This document shows, piece after piece, positions 43,537 through 51,206 of a DNA stretch of 64,000 nt (positions are counted from its first letter, which is position 1; each line of letters begins with the position of its first letter). Location of the stretch: contig NZ_BNJR01000017.1 of assembly GCF_016860605.1 (NCBI RefSeq), positions 62,001-126,000 of the forward strand, read 5' to 3'. Origin of the DNA: Lentilactobacillus fungorum. Its GTDB lineage: Bacteria > Bacillota > Bacilli > Lactobacillales > Lactobacillaceae. The position numbers and the translations under genes were made by a program. Below the pieces are notes generated by a model. The model saw only the letters and a list, made by a program, of their open reading frames with translations. It was not told the origin of the DNA and did no database searches.

Positions 43537-44163
43537 TTAATACCAGCCATTTGCTTGCCAGAATGCTTGAGCTGCTGACCATGAACCGTAACGGCTTGCT
43601 ACGTATTGGTTAGCGACTTTTTCCTGGTTTGCTGCTGAATAATCACCATGAAGGTATGATGCCGATAATTGGTACTTGCCAATGTATTGGCCATTTCGTG
43701 CTGAGTATGAACCGCCTGATTCTTTGTTGGCAATCCAAGCTTTGGCACTACCGCCAGTTGAAGCAGCTGATGAGTAATTTGAAGTCGTGTTGTTACTTGC
43801 ATAATTACTTGATGCCTGAGTTGATGTCTGTGGTTGGCTGTAACTCGTTTGAGTTTGGTTAGTTGTTTGTGCTTGAGTGGTTGTAGCAGCTTGATTGTTA
43901 CCTTGAGTAGTGGAAGTTGTTGCGGCTGCTGAATCATTTGCACCTGGAATAGTCAACTGTTGACCAACTGTAATCACATTTGCATTCGAAAGGTTGTTTG
44001 CATTTTCGATTGCGCTGATGGAGGTATTGTATTGTTGTGCAATGCCCCAAACGGTATCGCCGGACTTAACTGTAACTACTGTGGAAGCATATGCGGAACC
44101 TGCGAAGAATAAACCAATAGCTGCGGCTGAAGTTGCGAGAATCATAGATAGTACTTTTTTCAA
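43537..44163 (-). CDS. LysM protein with aggregation-promoting-factor-like C-terminus
   Basis: A 208-residue secreted protein with a signal peptide (1-26, ending AYA-S) and one LysM peptidoglycan-binding domain (about 29-75; VKSGDTVWGIAQQYNTSISAIENANNL). A Gln/Thr/Ser-rich linker follows (about 76-135). The C-terminal domain (about 140-208) starts AWIANKESGGSYSARNGQYIG and ends AAQAFWQANGWY. This ending is that of the Apf (aggregation-promoting factor) family and is related to resuscitation/transglycosylase-like folds with a Glu in E-S-G-G-S. Apf proteins affect shape, division and aggregation. The start is TTG 44163, seven bases after GGAGTG. Confidence 0.88.
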   Translation of the reverse strand: MKKVLSMILATSAAAIGLFFAGSAYASTVVTVKSGDTVWGIAQQYNTSISAIENANNLSNANVITVGQQLTIPGANDSAAATTSTTQGNNQAATTTQAQTTNQTQTSYSQPQTSTQASSNYASNNTTSNYSSAASTGGSAKAWIANKESGGSYSARNGQYIGKYQLSASYLHGDYSAANQEKVANQYVASRYGSWSAAQAFWQANGWY

Positions 44164-44378
44164 AATTACACACTCCTATATCTGTGTCCTGTGTCTAGAT
44201 TTTGTTGACCTCATCGATCAACAGTACATAGTGTATAATTACGTTGTTACTATGCAATATCGACAGTATTAAGAAAACAAGGGTCTGTGTAATTAATGTA
44301 ATAGTTAGGTAACGTTTGTTAAGAATAAAGTAATTAAAACGTTTTTCCAAAGCGTTTCCAATCTTATTCTTACTCAAG

Positions 44379-45779
44379 TTAATCGGCTTTTGGTCGTCCA
44401 CGCAAATATTTCAAACCAATGCCGGTAAACCCACTTAAAATCGAAAATACGGGCGATGACAGGCTAAAAATTGCGAATGGCAAGTAATGAATAGTTGAAA
44501 CGCCCAGCGTATTGGCCGCAAAAACGCCCGCGACTCCCCAGGGAATCAAATAGTTAATAACTGTTCCGCCATCTTCCAAAGCTCGGCTTAACGCAACTGG
44601 TGCTAAACCGGCTTTATCAAAGGTTGATTTAAAAGCATTTCCGGGTAAGATCACGGACAAGTACTGTTCGCCGACAAATAAATTCACGCCAATTCCGCTC
44701 ATAATGACCGCTGTAACGAGTGCGCCATTTGAGCTGAGCTTTTTGGACAATGGCCCCATCACCGCGTCAATGATCCCAAATTTCATTAACAAGCCGCCTA
44801 AGGCTAACGCCGAAATAATCAAGGCAATGGTTGCCATCATACTCATAATGCCGCCACGGGTTAAGAGATTATCAACGCTTTTATTACCAGTATGGGCAAC
44901 GAACCCATTAGTCAAAGTATTGATAATCGATTGAATCTTTGTTCGTGGATTTTCCACGTAAATCATTCCCACAGCGACCACAATATTAATAAACAGCGTT
45001 GGGATAGCCGGAATTTTTCGCCATGCGCATAAAAACATTAGTACGATTGGCAGAAACGCCCAGGCAGTTACACTAAAATGAGTCGTTAACACGTTGACCG
45101 TCTGGTTAACCGAATGCTCATCCAGTTGCGCGTTTGAGTGACCAATGATGAAAAATACGGCCAAAGAGGTTAGCAGGGCCGGAATTGTCGACCACATCAA
45201 ATTTCGAATGTGACTGAACAAGTCTGCGCCAACCACCGCGGACGCTAAATTTGTTGAATCTGATAATGGCGACGTCTTATCACCAAAGATAGCACCGGAG
45301 ATGACTGCCCCCGCAATCATTGCAGGATTAATTCCCAGCGTTAATCCCATCCCTAAAAACGCAATGCCAATCGTCGATACCACCGTAAATGCGCTGCCAA
45401 TCGCTGTACCAACAATTGTGCAAACTAAGAAAACCGATGGTAAAAACCACTCCGCAGAAATAAGCTGAAAGCCAAATACCATTAATGAAGGAATCACGCC
45501 GGCCGCAATCCAAGAACTAATCAGCGCACCAATCAGAATGAAAATAAACATTGGGATAATCCCCGTTGTAATGCCGTTAATAATCCCCTGATTAACGAAA
45601 TCCCAAGAAAATCCGTGAACCTTTGCCCAAGCAATTAACAGTAGAATGACAAAAAGGATCGGCACCTCGGGTGAAATTTGAAATTTAATCACGCTGATTC
45701 CCATAATCATAAGCATCACCGCTAAAACAATTATTCCTTCAATTAAGCCAATCGGATTGGCGCTTTGGTTATTTTTCAT
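44379..45779 (-). CDS. NhaC-family transporter under T-box control
   Basis: A 466-residue polytopic membrane protein (about 11-12 helices) of the NhaC Na+/H+ antiporter superfamily. The GDKTSPLSDSTNLASAVVGADLFSHI segment is the family mark. Some members are not antiporters but amino-acid carriers (MetT, LysW, YheL/TyrT types). A T-box with a probable UAC (Tyr) specifier lies upstream on the same strand, which argues for tyrosine uptake; this is inference. The start is ATG 45779 after AAAGGAG; the 47 codons upstream in frame come from the repeat array and are not translated in my reading. Confidence 0.88.
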   Translation of the reverse strand: MKNNQSANPIGLIEGIIVLAVMLMIMGISVIKFQISPEVPILFVILLLIAWAKVHGFSWDFVNQGIINGITTGIIPMFIFILIGALISSWIAAGVIPSLMVFGFQLISAEWFLPSVFLVCTIVGTAIGSAFTVVSTIGIAFLGMGLTLGINPAMIAGAVISGAIFGDKTSPLSDSTNLASAVVGADLFSHIRNLMWSTIPALLTSLAVFFIIGHSNAQLDEHSVNQTVNVLTTHFSVTAWAFLPIVLMFLCAWRKIPAIPTLFINIVVAVGMIYVENPRTKIQSIINTLTNGFVAHTGNKSVDNLLTRGGIMSMMATIALIISALALGGLLMKFGIIDAVMGPLSKKLSSNGALVTAVIMSGIGVNLFVGEQYLSVILPGNAFKSTFDKAGLAPVALSRALEDGGTVINYLIPWGVAGVFAANTLGVSTIHYLPFAIFSLSSPVFSILSGFTGIGLKYLRGRPKAD

Positions 45780-45849
45780 AATGAAACTCCTTTTTTGATT
45801 GTTATGGTATGTATAAAGTAACCATTTAAAAATTTTGAGACGCAAAGAA

Positions 45850-46350
45850 CGCCAACGACCACGAGTCGGGGGCAATCTATTTGGCTTCGGGCAAGGAACC
45901 TCATTAAAGACCTCGGGCAAAGATCCCCAGCCTGAGAATCTGGACCGGCCACCGAGCTGAATGACGCTCCGCCAGGCAGAAAAAGCCGCATAAGCACCTC
46001 GACCAAAAATCCCAAGCCCAGGGATTTCTACTTCTCGGCCACCGAGCCGAATGACGCTCCGCCAGGCAGAAAAGGCCGCATAAGCACCTCGACCAAAAAT
46101 CTTAAGCCCGGGGATTGCTATTTCTCGGCTACCGAGCTGAATGACGCTCCGCTGGGCAATAATCTGCGCATAAGCACCTCTGACAAAAATCCCAAGCCCG
46201 GGGATTTCTGCTTCTTGGCTACCGAGCCGAATGACGCTCCGCCAGGCAGAAAACTCCGCATAAGCACCTCGACCAAAAATCCCAAGCCCGGGGATTTCTG
46301 GCCGAGGAGACTTATGCTCCGTTTTCTAATCGCCTGGCTCCGCGTACTAA
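45850..46350 (+). repeat. Dispersed palindromic repeat cluster G (about four to five partial copies)
   Basis: Left-arm modules (GACGCTCCGCCAGGCAGAAA...AAAAATCCCAAGCCC.GGGATTTCT) recur near 45900, 45965, 46050, 46140 and 46230. Only the last is complete with its right arm CTAATCGCCTGGCTCCGC. They are joined by a spacer CGGC(C/T)ACCGAGC(C/T)GAATGACGCTCCGC, a tandem array of about 85-bp units. It lies inside the leader between the T-box terminator and the nhaC-family start. Confidence 0.85.
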
Positions 46351-46546
46351 AAAAGGCGCCCCCACCTCACGCGACAGGGACGCCTCACCGTTGTACCACC
46401 CAACTTTAAGCTCAATTAGCTCCTCACTAGACGATATCGGATCTAGTTATTATCCGTTCTTTGATAACGTATTTTGTGAAGCTATCCTGATCAGTTCGCA
46501 TCACCCACTGACTTTCTGACACCCAGATAGCTTGACTACTTATTTA
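46349..46546 (-). promoter_or_regulatory. T-box riboswitch, probable tyrosine specificity
   Basis: On the minus strand the T-box core AAGTTGGGTGGTACAACGG (46388-46406) is followed by a terminator: GGCGTCCC pairs with GGGGCGCC and TTTTTT follows. Upstream, stem I is seen as AAGCTATC/GATAGCTT with an apical TCAGT/ACTGA helix and the GGGTGATGCGA loop. The best specifier is TAC at 46471-46469 (context AAAATACG, opposite AAGTAG). The UGGU bulge fits a tRNA with discriminator A. Uncharged tRNA should prevent termination and switch on the NhaC-family gene. The promoter is not certain. Confidence 0.85.
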
Positions 46547-46557
46547 TAAACATCTAA

Positions 46558-47112
46558 TTAAACCTCAGTGTTTCGAACGCCAAAGAATTCCTCAGGATAA
46601 TATATTTTACCACCCTTATTGAACAAACTGCCATCCGCCAATGGTTTAATCATATTGGCGTTCAAATCAACGGATAATGTCGAGAAAATGTCAAAATTAT
46701 CCGCTGGAACGTAATTATTTTTAAAGAAGAAATCAGAATTATCAATCGCACTAACCGCCGGATAGCCAGCTAATTGCGCTCTGGTCTCCAATTCGATAAC
46801 CATCGCTTGACCAATCCCTTGGTTTTGATGGTCGCGGCCAACACTGATTTCAACAATTGAAACAACGTCAAATGAATGCCATGGCGACCGCACCGTAACT
46901 GGAATCATGAGCGCGTGACCGACAATTTGGTGCTGACGATCTTTTGCTACGACCTCGAAATTTGGTTGATACTTTGAATACGATCGCAATCGATTGACCA
47001 TATCGACCTCATCCCCATCCGTATTGGGGGCGTCGTTTCGATAACTATCAGCGATTACACCGTTAACCGGTACATAATCGGCTTGTCTAATTGTTTCCAC
47101 TGAAAACTTCAA
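46558..47112 (-). CDS. GNAT-family N-acetyltransferase
   Basis: A 184-residue acetyltransferase. The central VVSIVEISVGRDHQNQGIGQAMVIELETRAQLAGY contains the acetyl-CoA motif Q-x-x-G-I-G-x-A, preceded by a strand typical of motif D/A. The C-terminal part with NSDFFFKNNYVPADNF is the usual GNAT ending. The substrate is unknown. The start is TTG 47112 with a weak GAGAGTGTGAG upstream, so the true start is less certain. The T-box leader starts about 15 bp after its stop codon on the same strand. Confidence 0.82.
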   Translation of the reverse strand: MKFSVETIRQADYVPVNGVIADSYRNDAPNTDGDEVDMVNRLRSYSKYQPNFEVVAKDRQHQIVGHALMIPVTVRSPWHSFDVVSIVEISVGRDHQNQGIGQAMVIELETRAQLAGYPAVSAIDNSDFFFKNNYVPADNFDIFSTLSVDLNANMIKPLADGSLFNKGGKIYYPEEFFGVRNTEV

Positions 47113-47197
47113 AATCTTATCTCACACTCTCTTTATTGGCTGTTGTTATAATTATAAGGAAAGACTCATCCAAATTTTGTTAGAAAGTTGGTTAGCT

Positions 47198-47587
47198 ATG
47201 TCCACAAAATCTAAGATTACGATCATTAGTATTTTATCATATGGTTTCTTTGTTATTTTAGCATATTTCTTTAAATTTTTGTCCCCAGCGAAGATTGGTA
47301 TCACTTGGACAGCTTTTTGGTACATTGCGGTCGCTTTAATCGTTTATTATTTATGGTTCAAAAACTTAATCTTTCAGCGTGTCATTTATTACGCAAGGCA
47401 ACTGAACCTTACGCAAGCCGATTTGGCTAACAGGCTGCCAAATTTAAAACCAAACCAAATTGTCCCAGATCCTCACCGGGTCAACCTCTTCGCCCCGCTA
47501 TTTACCTTCCCGTTGCAAGGATTAGACCGTTTGAACACTCAACTGACACAAGAAGCTCGTCAAAATGGTATCAAACCATTTAAATAG
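47198..47587 (+). CDS. Small membrane protein
   Basis: A 129-residue protein with two hydrophobic helices (about 7-26 and 33-55) and a hydrophilic, proline-containing C-terminal half. KIGITWTAFWYI recalls the G-x-x-W-T-A-F phrase in the membrane protein at 27507, but the rest differs. The role is unknown. The ribosome binding site is weak; ATG is preferred to a TTG seven codons earlier. Its last eight bases overlap the convergent thioredoxin gene. Confidence 0.62.
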   Translation: MSTKSKITIISILSYGFFVILAYFFKFLSPAKIGITWTAFWYIAVALIVYYLWFKNLIFQRVIYYARQLNLTQADLANRLPNLKPNQIVPDPHRVNLFAPLFTFPLQGLDRLNTQLTQEARQNGIKPFK

Positions 47588-47909
47588 CCGCCACCTCAGC
47601 CAACTTTTGATCAAAGTATTTTGCCAGCTTCTCTTTTGGATAAACACCGGTAACCTTTTCAACAGCTTGACCATTTTTGAAAACCACCAAGCTGGGGACG
47701 CTTAAAACGTGGTACTTTTCAGCAATTGCTTGGTTGCCGTCAACGTTCATTTTGGCAAACTTCATACGATCACCGTAATCTTTCTCCAGTTCTTCAAGAA
47801 TTGGATCCAAAATTTTGCACGGACCACACCATGGTGCCCAAAAATCGATGACCGTTAATTTATTATTGACCTCTGTTCTTAAATTCTCAGGAGTTATCTG
47901 AACGCTCAT
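47580..47909 (-). CDS. trxA: Thioredoxin
   Basis: A 109-residue thioredoxin with the active site WAPWCGPCK (Cys at about 31 and 34) and the cis-Pro in VLSVPSLVVFKNG. It keeps cytoplasmic disulfides reduced through thioredoxin reductase. The gene starts within the last codons of the TerC gene (overlap of 23 bp), with AGGAAG upstream, so the two are translated from one message. Lactobacilli often have several thioredoxins; whether this is the main one cannot be told. Confidence 0.94.
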   Translation of the reverse strand: MSVQITPENLRTEVNNKLTVIDFWAPWCGPCKILDPILEELEKDYGDRMKFAKMNVDGNQAIAEKYHVLSVPSLVVFKNGQAVEKVTGVYPKEKLAKYFDQKLAEVAAI

Positions 47910-48654
47910 TTTTTATCTTCCTGCCTTTCTTTACCCTGACATAGTGGATGATCAGCGTTATAACAATTGCCACCAACACGATGAGACCAAAAAGCGGCGC
48001 GGGAATTTCAACATCGATAACTGGAATTGACAAGAATAATTTCACCGCAATGAGGCCAATCAAAATATACGCCATTGGTTGAAGCTCTGGGATAATCGCC
48101 ATTAATTTCATAATCACTTCAGCAACGCCCCGCATCGCAAGGATCCCAATCATTCCACCAATTAACACAATAACCGGATTAGGCGAGATCGCTAGTGAGG
48201 CGAGAACCGAATCAATTGAGAATACAACATCCATAAATTCAATCTGTAACACAACCGACCAAAATAACGACAAGCCAGTCTTTGATTTACCCGCTAGTTT
48301 ATGGGTTCGAACGACCCGAGTTTTTCTAAAGAAACTATACACCAAATACAACAGATAGAGGGAGCCAATCACTTTGATTTCCCAAAAATTGATCAAAAAC
48401 GTTCCGATACCAATAATTAAGAAACGAAAGAGATAAGCTCCCCATAATCCGTAAAATAATGATTTTTCTTGTTGAGCCTTCGTTGGAAGCGCTTGCGTCT
48501 GGGCGGCTAAAACCACCGCGTTATCAACTGATAGCAAACACTCAATCGTTACCAGTGATAAGATAATCAACCAATCATCACCACTTGTGATAACCGTTGA
48601 CCAATTATGTGCATCAAAAAACGGGCCGTACAGATTCGAAACCCAATCCAACAA
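47887..48654 (-). CDS. TerC-family integral membrane protein
   Basis: A 255-residue membrane protein with about seven helices. The TerC motifs are ECLLSVDNAVVLA in the second helix and EFMDVVFSIDSVLA in the fifth, each with the conserved Asp residues thought to bind metal. Family members (Alx, MeeF/MeeY in Bacillus) export manganese or load it onto secreted enzymes, which is relevant near LtaS and exported hydrolases. The start is taken as TTG 48654, eight bases after GGAGGG. An upstream GTG at 48681 lies against the probable -10 box (TATAAT) and has no ribosome binding site. Confidence 0.88.
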   Translation of the reverse strand: MLDWVSNLYGPFFDAHNWSTVITSGDDWLIILSLVTIECLLSVDNAVVLAAQTQALPTKAQQEKSLFYGLWGAYLFRFLIIGIGTFLINFWEIKVIGSLYLLYLVYSFFRKTRVVRTHKLAGKSKTGLSLFWSVVLQIEFMDVVFSIDSVLASLAISPNPVIVLIGGMIGILAMRGVAEVIMKLMAIIPELQPMAYILIGLIAVKLFLSIPVIDVEIPAPLFGLIVLVAIVITLIIHYVRVKKGRKIKNERSDNS

Positions 48655-48919
48655 TTTAGCATCCCTCCGCTTAGCTTTCACTTATATTATATATATGAAT
48701 TATACATATGAAAAATCAAAAAGTTATTTATTGATTAAAGTACGACGGCACTCAGGAAATTTACCCTCAATCCAATAGGGAACCTTTTTTATATGGGTCC
48801 CATACCAATCCATAATTAAAGAAGAGCAGTCCACCCGCAGAGCCTTCCGATTGCTCATCGCTTTTAAGACAACTACGTAAAGTAGGAGCTAGTATCAAAC
48901 GCTTTGTCCTACCACTGCT
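48655..48919. other. Intergenic region with a long imperfect palindrome
   Basis: The right end holds the terC promoter. At about 48823-48920, AGAGCAGT and ACTGCTCT enclose a 90-bp segment that contains GTAGGA/TCCTAC. A hairpin GGGAACC/GGGTCCC (48778-48801) may end the glucosaminidase transcript. No gene is supported. Confidence 0.45.
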
Positions 48920-49537
48920 CTACTCGTTTATCGCTTTTAAATCATACCTACTCAATCGATATTTTACAATTAAATGATTCAATTTACTAGCATACTTTGG
49001 ATCAGTTGCATAACCATTTTCCTGCAGCATCCTCGTTGAGGTGCGGTAACTCACGATATTTTTTTGTTTAATAAATTTCTTTTCTACAAGTCGATTATGA
49101 TCCAAAATGGCCGCCTTTAAACTTGGGTATTTCCTAAAATTGGCTAATACTTGAACCGACTTTCCTTTAATGACTTCGCGCGTGTAAAAGGCCACTGAGT
49201 TGCCTTCATAAGCCCCCTTAATGCCAAACGGATTCTTGGCTGCTCTGTACAGCTGAGAAGTTCCGTAGCGCGATTCCAAAATAGCTTGGGCAATCACCAC
49301 GCTTGGCAAAATCCGCCGATCTCGTCGATACTGCTTAATTGCTGGTGTAGCAATCTGATTGATAAATCGCTCCCGTTGCTTTTTCGGAACGGTTTTTGGG
49401 TGCTTTTGAACAAGTGTTGGGACGTTTGGTCGCGCCTGCTTTTGGCGACTCGCACGATTCCGAATAGTTAATCCAGCAAAGATCACCAAACCAGTCACCA
49501 GCAATATTAAGATAATTCGCCAACTTTTTTTCTGCAA
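48920..49537 (-). CDS. Membrane-anchored GH73 glucosaminidase
   Basis: A 205-residue protein with one N-terminal hydrophobic helix (about 6-24) and a glucosaminidase domain of family GH73 (about 60-200). The catalytic Glu is in VVIAQAILESRYGTSQL, and the second half shows the usual N-P-F-G-I-K-G, RKYPSLKAAI and GYATDPKYASKL motifs. It cuts N-acetylglucosaminyl bonds in peptidoglycan and probably acts in cell separation. The start is TTG 49537 behind GGGAGAAAG. There is no extra wall-binding domain. Confidence 0.9.
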   Translation of the reverse strand: MQKKSWRIILILLVTGLVIFAGLTIRNRASRQKQARPNVPTLVQKHPKTVPKKQRERFINQIATPAIKQYRRDRRILPSVVIAQAILESRYGTSQLYRAAKNPFGIKGAYEGNSVAFYTREVIKGKSVQVLANFRKYPSLKAAILDHNRLVEKKFIKQKNIVSYRTSTRMLQENGYATDPKYASKLNHLIVKYRLSRYDLKAINE

Positions 49538-49576
49538 TCAACTTTCTCCCATTTCGACTTTACAATAATTACACCG

Positions 49577-50554
49577 TCAAAGATCTACAAACCGAGTTTC
49601 ATCGGGAACGTCAAAGAATCGTAACTGATTATTGCGAATCAATTGATCGGTCAATTGAATTCTAACAATTGATTTAGCGTGATAGGGCTGATAATAGTAA
49701 TTTAAGCTCTCACAGCAAACCGCCGCCCGATAAACTGAATATGTTGGTTGGTGCGCTTGACTCTTGGGCACGTTCACCGCATCCAAAATGTGCCAACAAT
49801 TATCAACGGCTTCAACCTCAGTTTTTGGCAGATCAATTCTTTCCTTGAGGTAAGCTGCCCGAATGAATCGCGATCCCGGCGAATAGGATCCTGGCGGAAT
49901 TGCCTTGCCAGAAACATTTCCCGTTGTGACTCGAGGGGTGTTCAACGGAACGGTATGTGTCTTGAAGGCCGGTGTGAAGTCTAAATACTTTGCCAGTCGA
50001 TCAATCTGGCGGTCAAAATGATTGCTATTCGTCAGAATGCCTAATGGATTTTCAATTATTTCAATTGGCGACGTTACCGGCTCAATCACGATACTTCTGC
50101 CAGTGCGGTCGCAGGCAGCAAAATGTAATTCGGAATGCCCATACTTTTTTAAGCTGGTTTTATCCGCCATTAATTCAATATCTTCAATGTGGTCAACAAT
50201 TTCTTGAACGGAGCGGAAATTAGATAGTAGATAAAAAGATAATTCAAACGGTGCCAAATGAACTTTGTTTATACCCGGTTCTTCAACTAAGTCACTGCCA
50301 TTTGTAAAGGTCAATTTTTGAACGGCCAGCCCAAATTCATTCACGCCATCTGACACATCAATTTCTTGATCATGGGCGCCACCAGAACCAATTAACGCGT
50401 ATTTTGTTACATACTTTTGGGCATCATAAACTGAGGACCACTCAAAGTTGCGCGGGCAAAATACTGGCCGCGCCCCCAGCCTTGGCCAATCCATTGTCCT
50501 GGCAATCACGTGGGCCCCATCCGTTTGCCCAATCTGAAAAACACTTGTACACAA
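49577..50554 (-). CDS. Choloylglycine hydrolase family enzyme (bile salt hydrolase/penicillin V acylase type)
   Basis: A 325-residue Ntn hydrolase. With TTG 50554 as start the protein begins Met-Cys-Thr-Ser, so Cys2 becomes the N-terminal nucleophile after Met removal. AAGGGGG lies eight bases before that TTG, and the 34 codons upstream in frame are repeat DNA. Other family marks are RTMDWP with Asp in the Arg/Asp pair, NEFGLAVQKLTF, a conserved LTNSNHFDRQ, and an Arg in SRFIRAAYLK. Whether it acts on bile salts, penicillin V or signal lactones cannot be decided from sequence by eye. Confidence 0.9.
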   Translation of the reverse strand: MCTSVFQIGQTDGAHVIARTMDWPRLGARPVFCPRNFEWSSVYDAQKYVTKYALIGSGGAHDQEIDVSDGVNEFGLAVQKLTFTNGSDLVEEPGINKVHLAPFELSFYLLSNFRSVQEIVDHIEDIELMADKTSLKKYGHSELHFAACDRTGRSIVIEPVTSPIEIIENPLGILTNSNHFDRQIDRLAKYLDFTPAFKTHTVPLNTPRVTTGNVSGKAIPPGSYSPGSRFIRAAYLKERIDLPKTEVEAVDNCWHILDAVNVPKSQAHQPTYSVYRAAVCCESLNYYYQPYHAKSIVRIQLTDQLIRNNQLRFFDVPDETRFVDL

Positions 50555-50574
50555 ATCCAATGACCCCCTTAAAA

Positions 50575-51065
50575 TAAGTGAGCGAAGCAAAGCGTTTAGG
50601 GATCGGAGTGTAAGGCTCCTTGGCGAGAAATTCCCGGGCTTGGAATTTTTTGCCAAGGTGCTTACACGCAGATTCCTGCTTTGCGCAGCTGTCCTACAAT
50701 AGTGAGCGCAGCAAAGCGGTTAGAAAGCGGAGTGTAAGTTTACTTGACCAGAAATCCCGGGCTTGGATTTTTGGGCAAGTAGGCTTACGCGCAGCTTTCT
50801 GCTTTGCGGAGCTGTCCTAATAATAGTGAGCGAAGCCAGGCGCTTAGAAACCGGAATATAAGTCTCCTCTAACAGGAATCCCCGGGCTTGGGATTTCTGT
50901 TAGAGGTGCTTATATGGAGGTTTCTGCCTGGCGCAGCTGTCCTAAAAATAGTGAGCGCAGCAAAGCACTTAGAAGCTGGAGCTTAAGATGACTTGACCGG
51001 AAATCCCGGGCTTGGAATTTTTCGTAAAGGTGCTTACGCGCAGATCCCCGCCTTGCGCAGCTATC
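50575..51065 (-). repeat. Dispersed palindromic repeat cluster H (four copies)
   Basis: Four tandem copies in minus orientation begin near 50578, 50700, 50822 and 50950. Inner arms differ between copies (CCTTGGC/GCCAAGG, ACTTGACC/GGCAAGT, CCTCTAAC/GTTAGAGG) yet pair within each of the first three. The last copy is partly decayed. The first ends about 20 bp before the choloylglycine hydrolase start. Confidence 0.88.
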
Positions 51066-51206
51066 CTCGCCCCAATCCAACAATCTTTAGAAATTATTAT
51101 CATTTTGAACCCTAAATCAAGCGGAAACGTATCGCACTCACCGTTATAAAATGGTAAACTTTTAATATATGAGCCTTTTCACACATACATATTAGGGGAC
51201 GACTTC

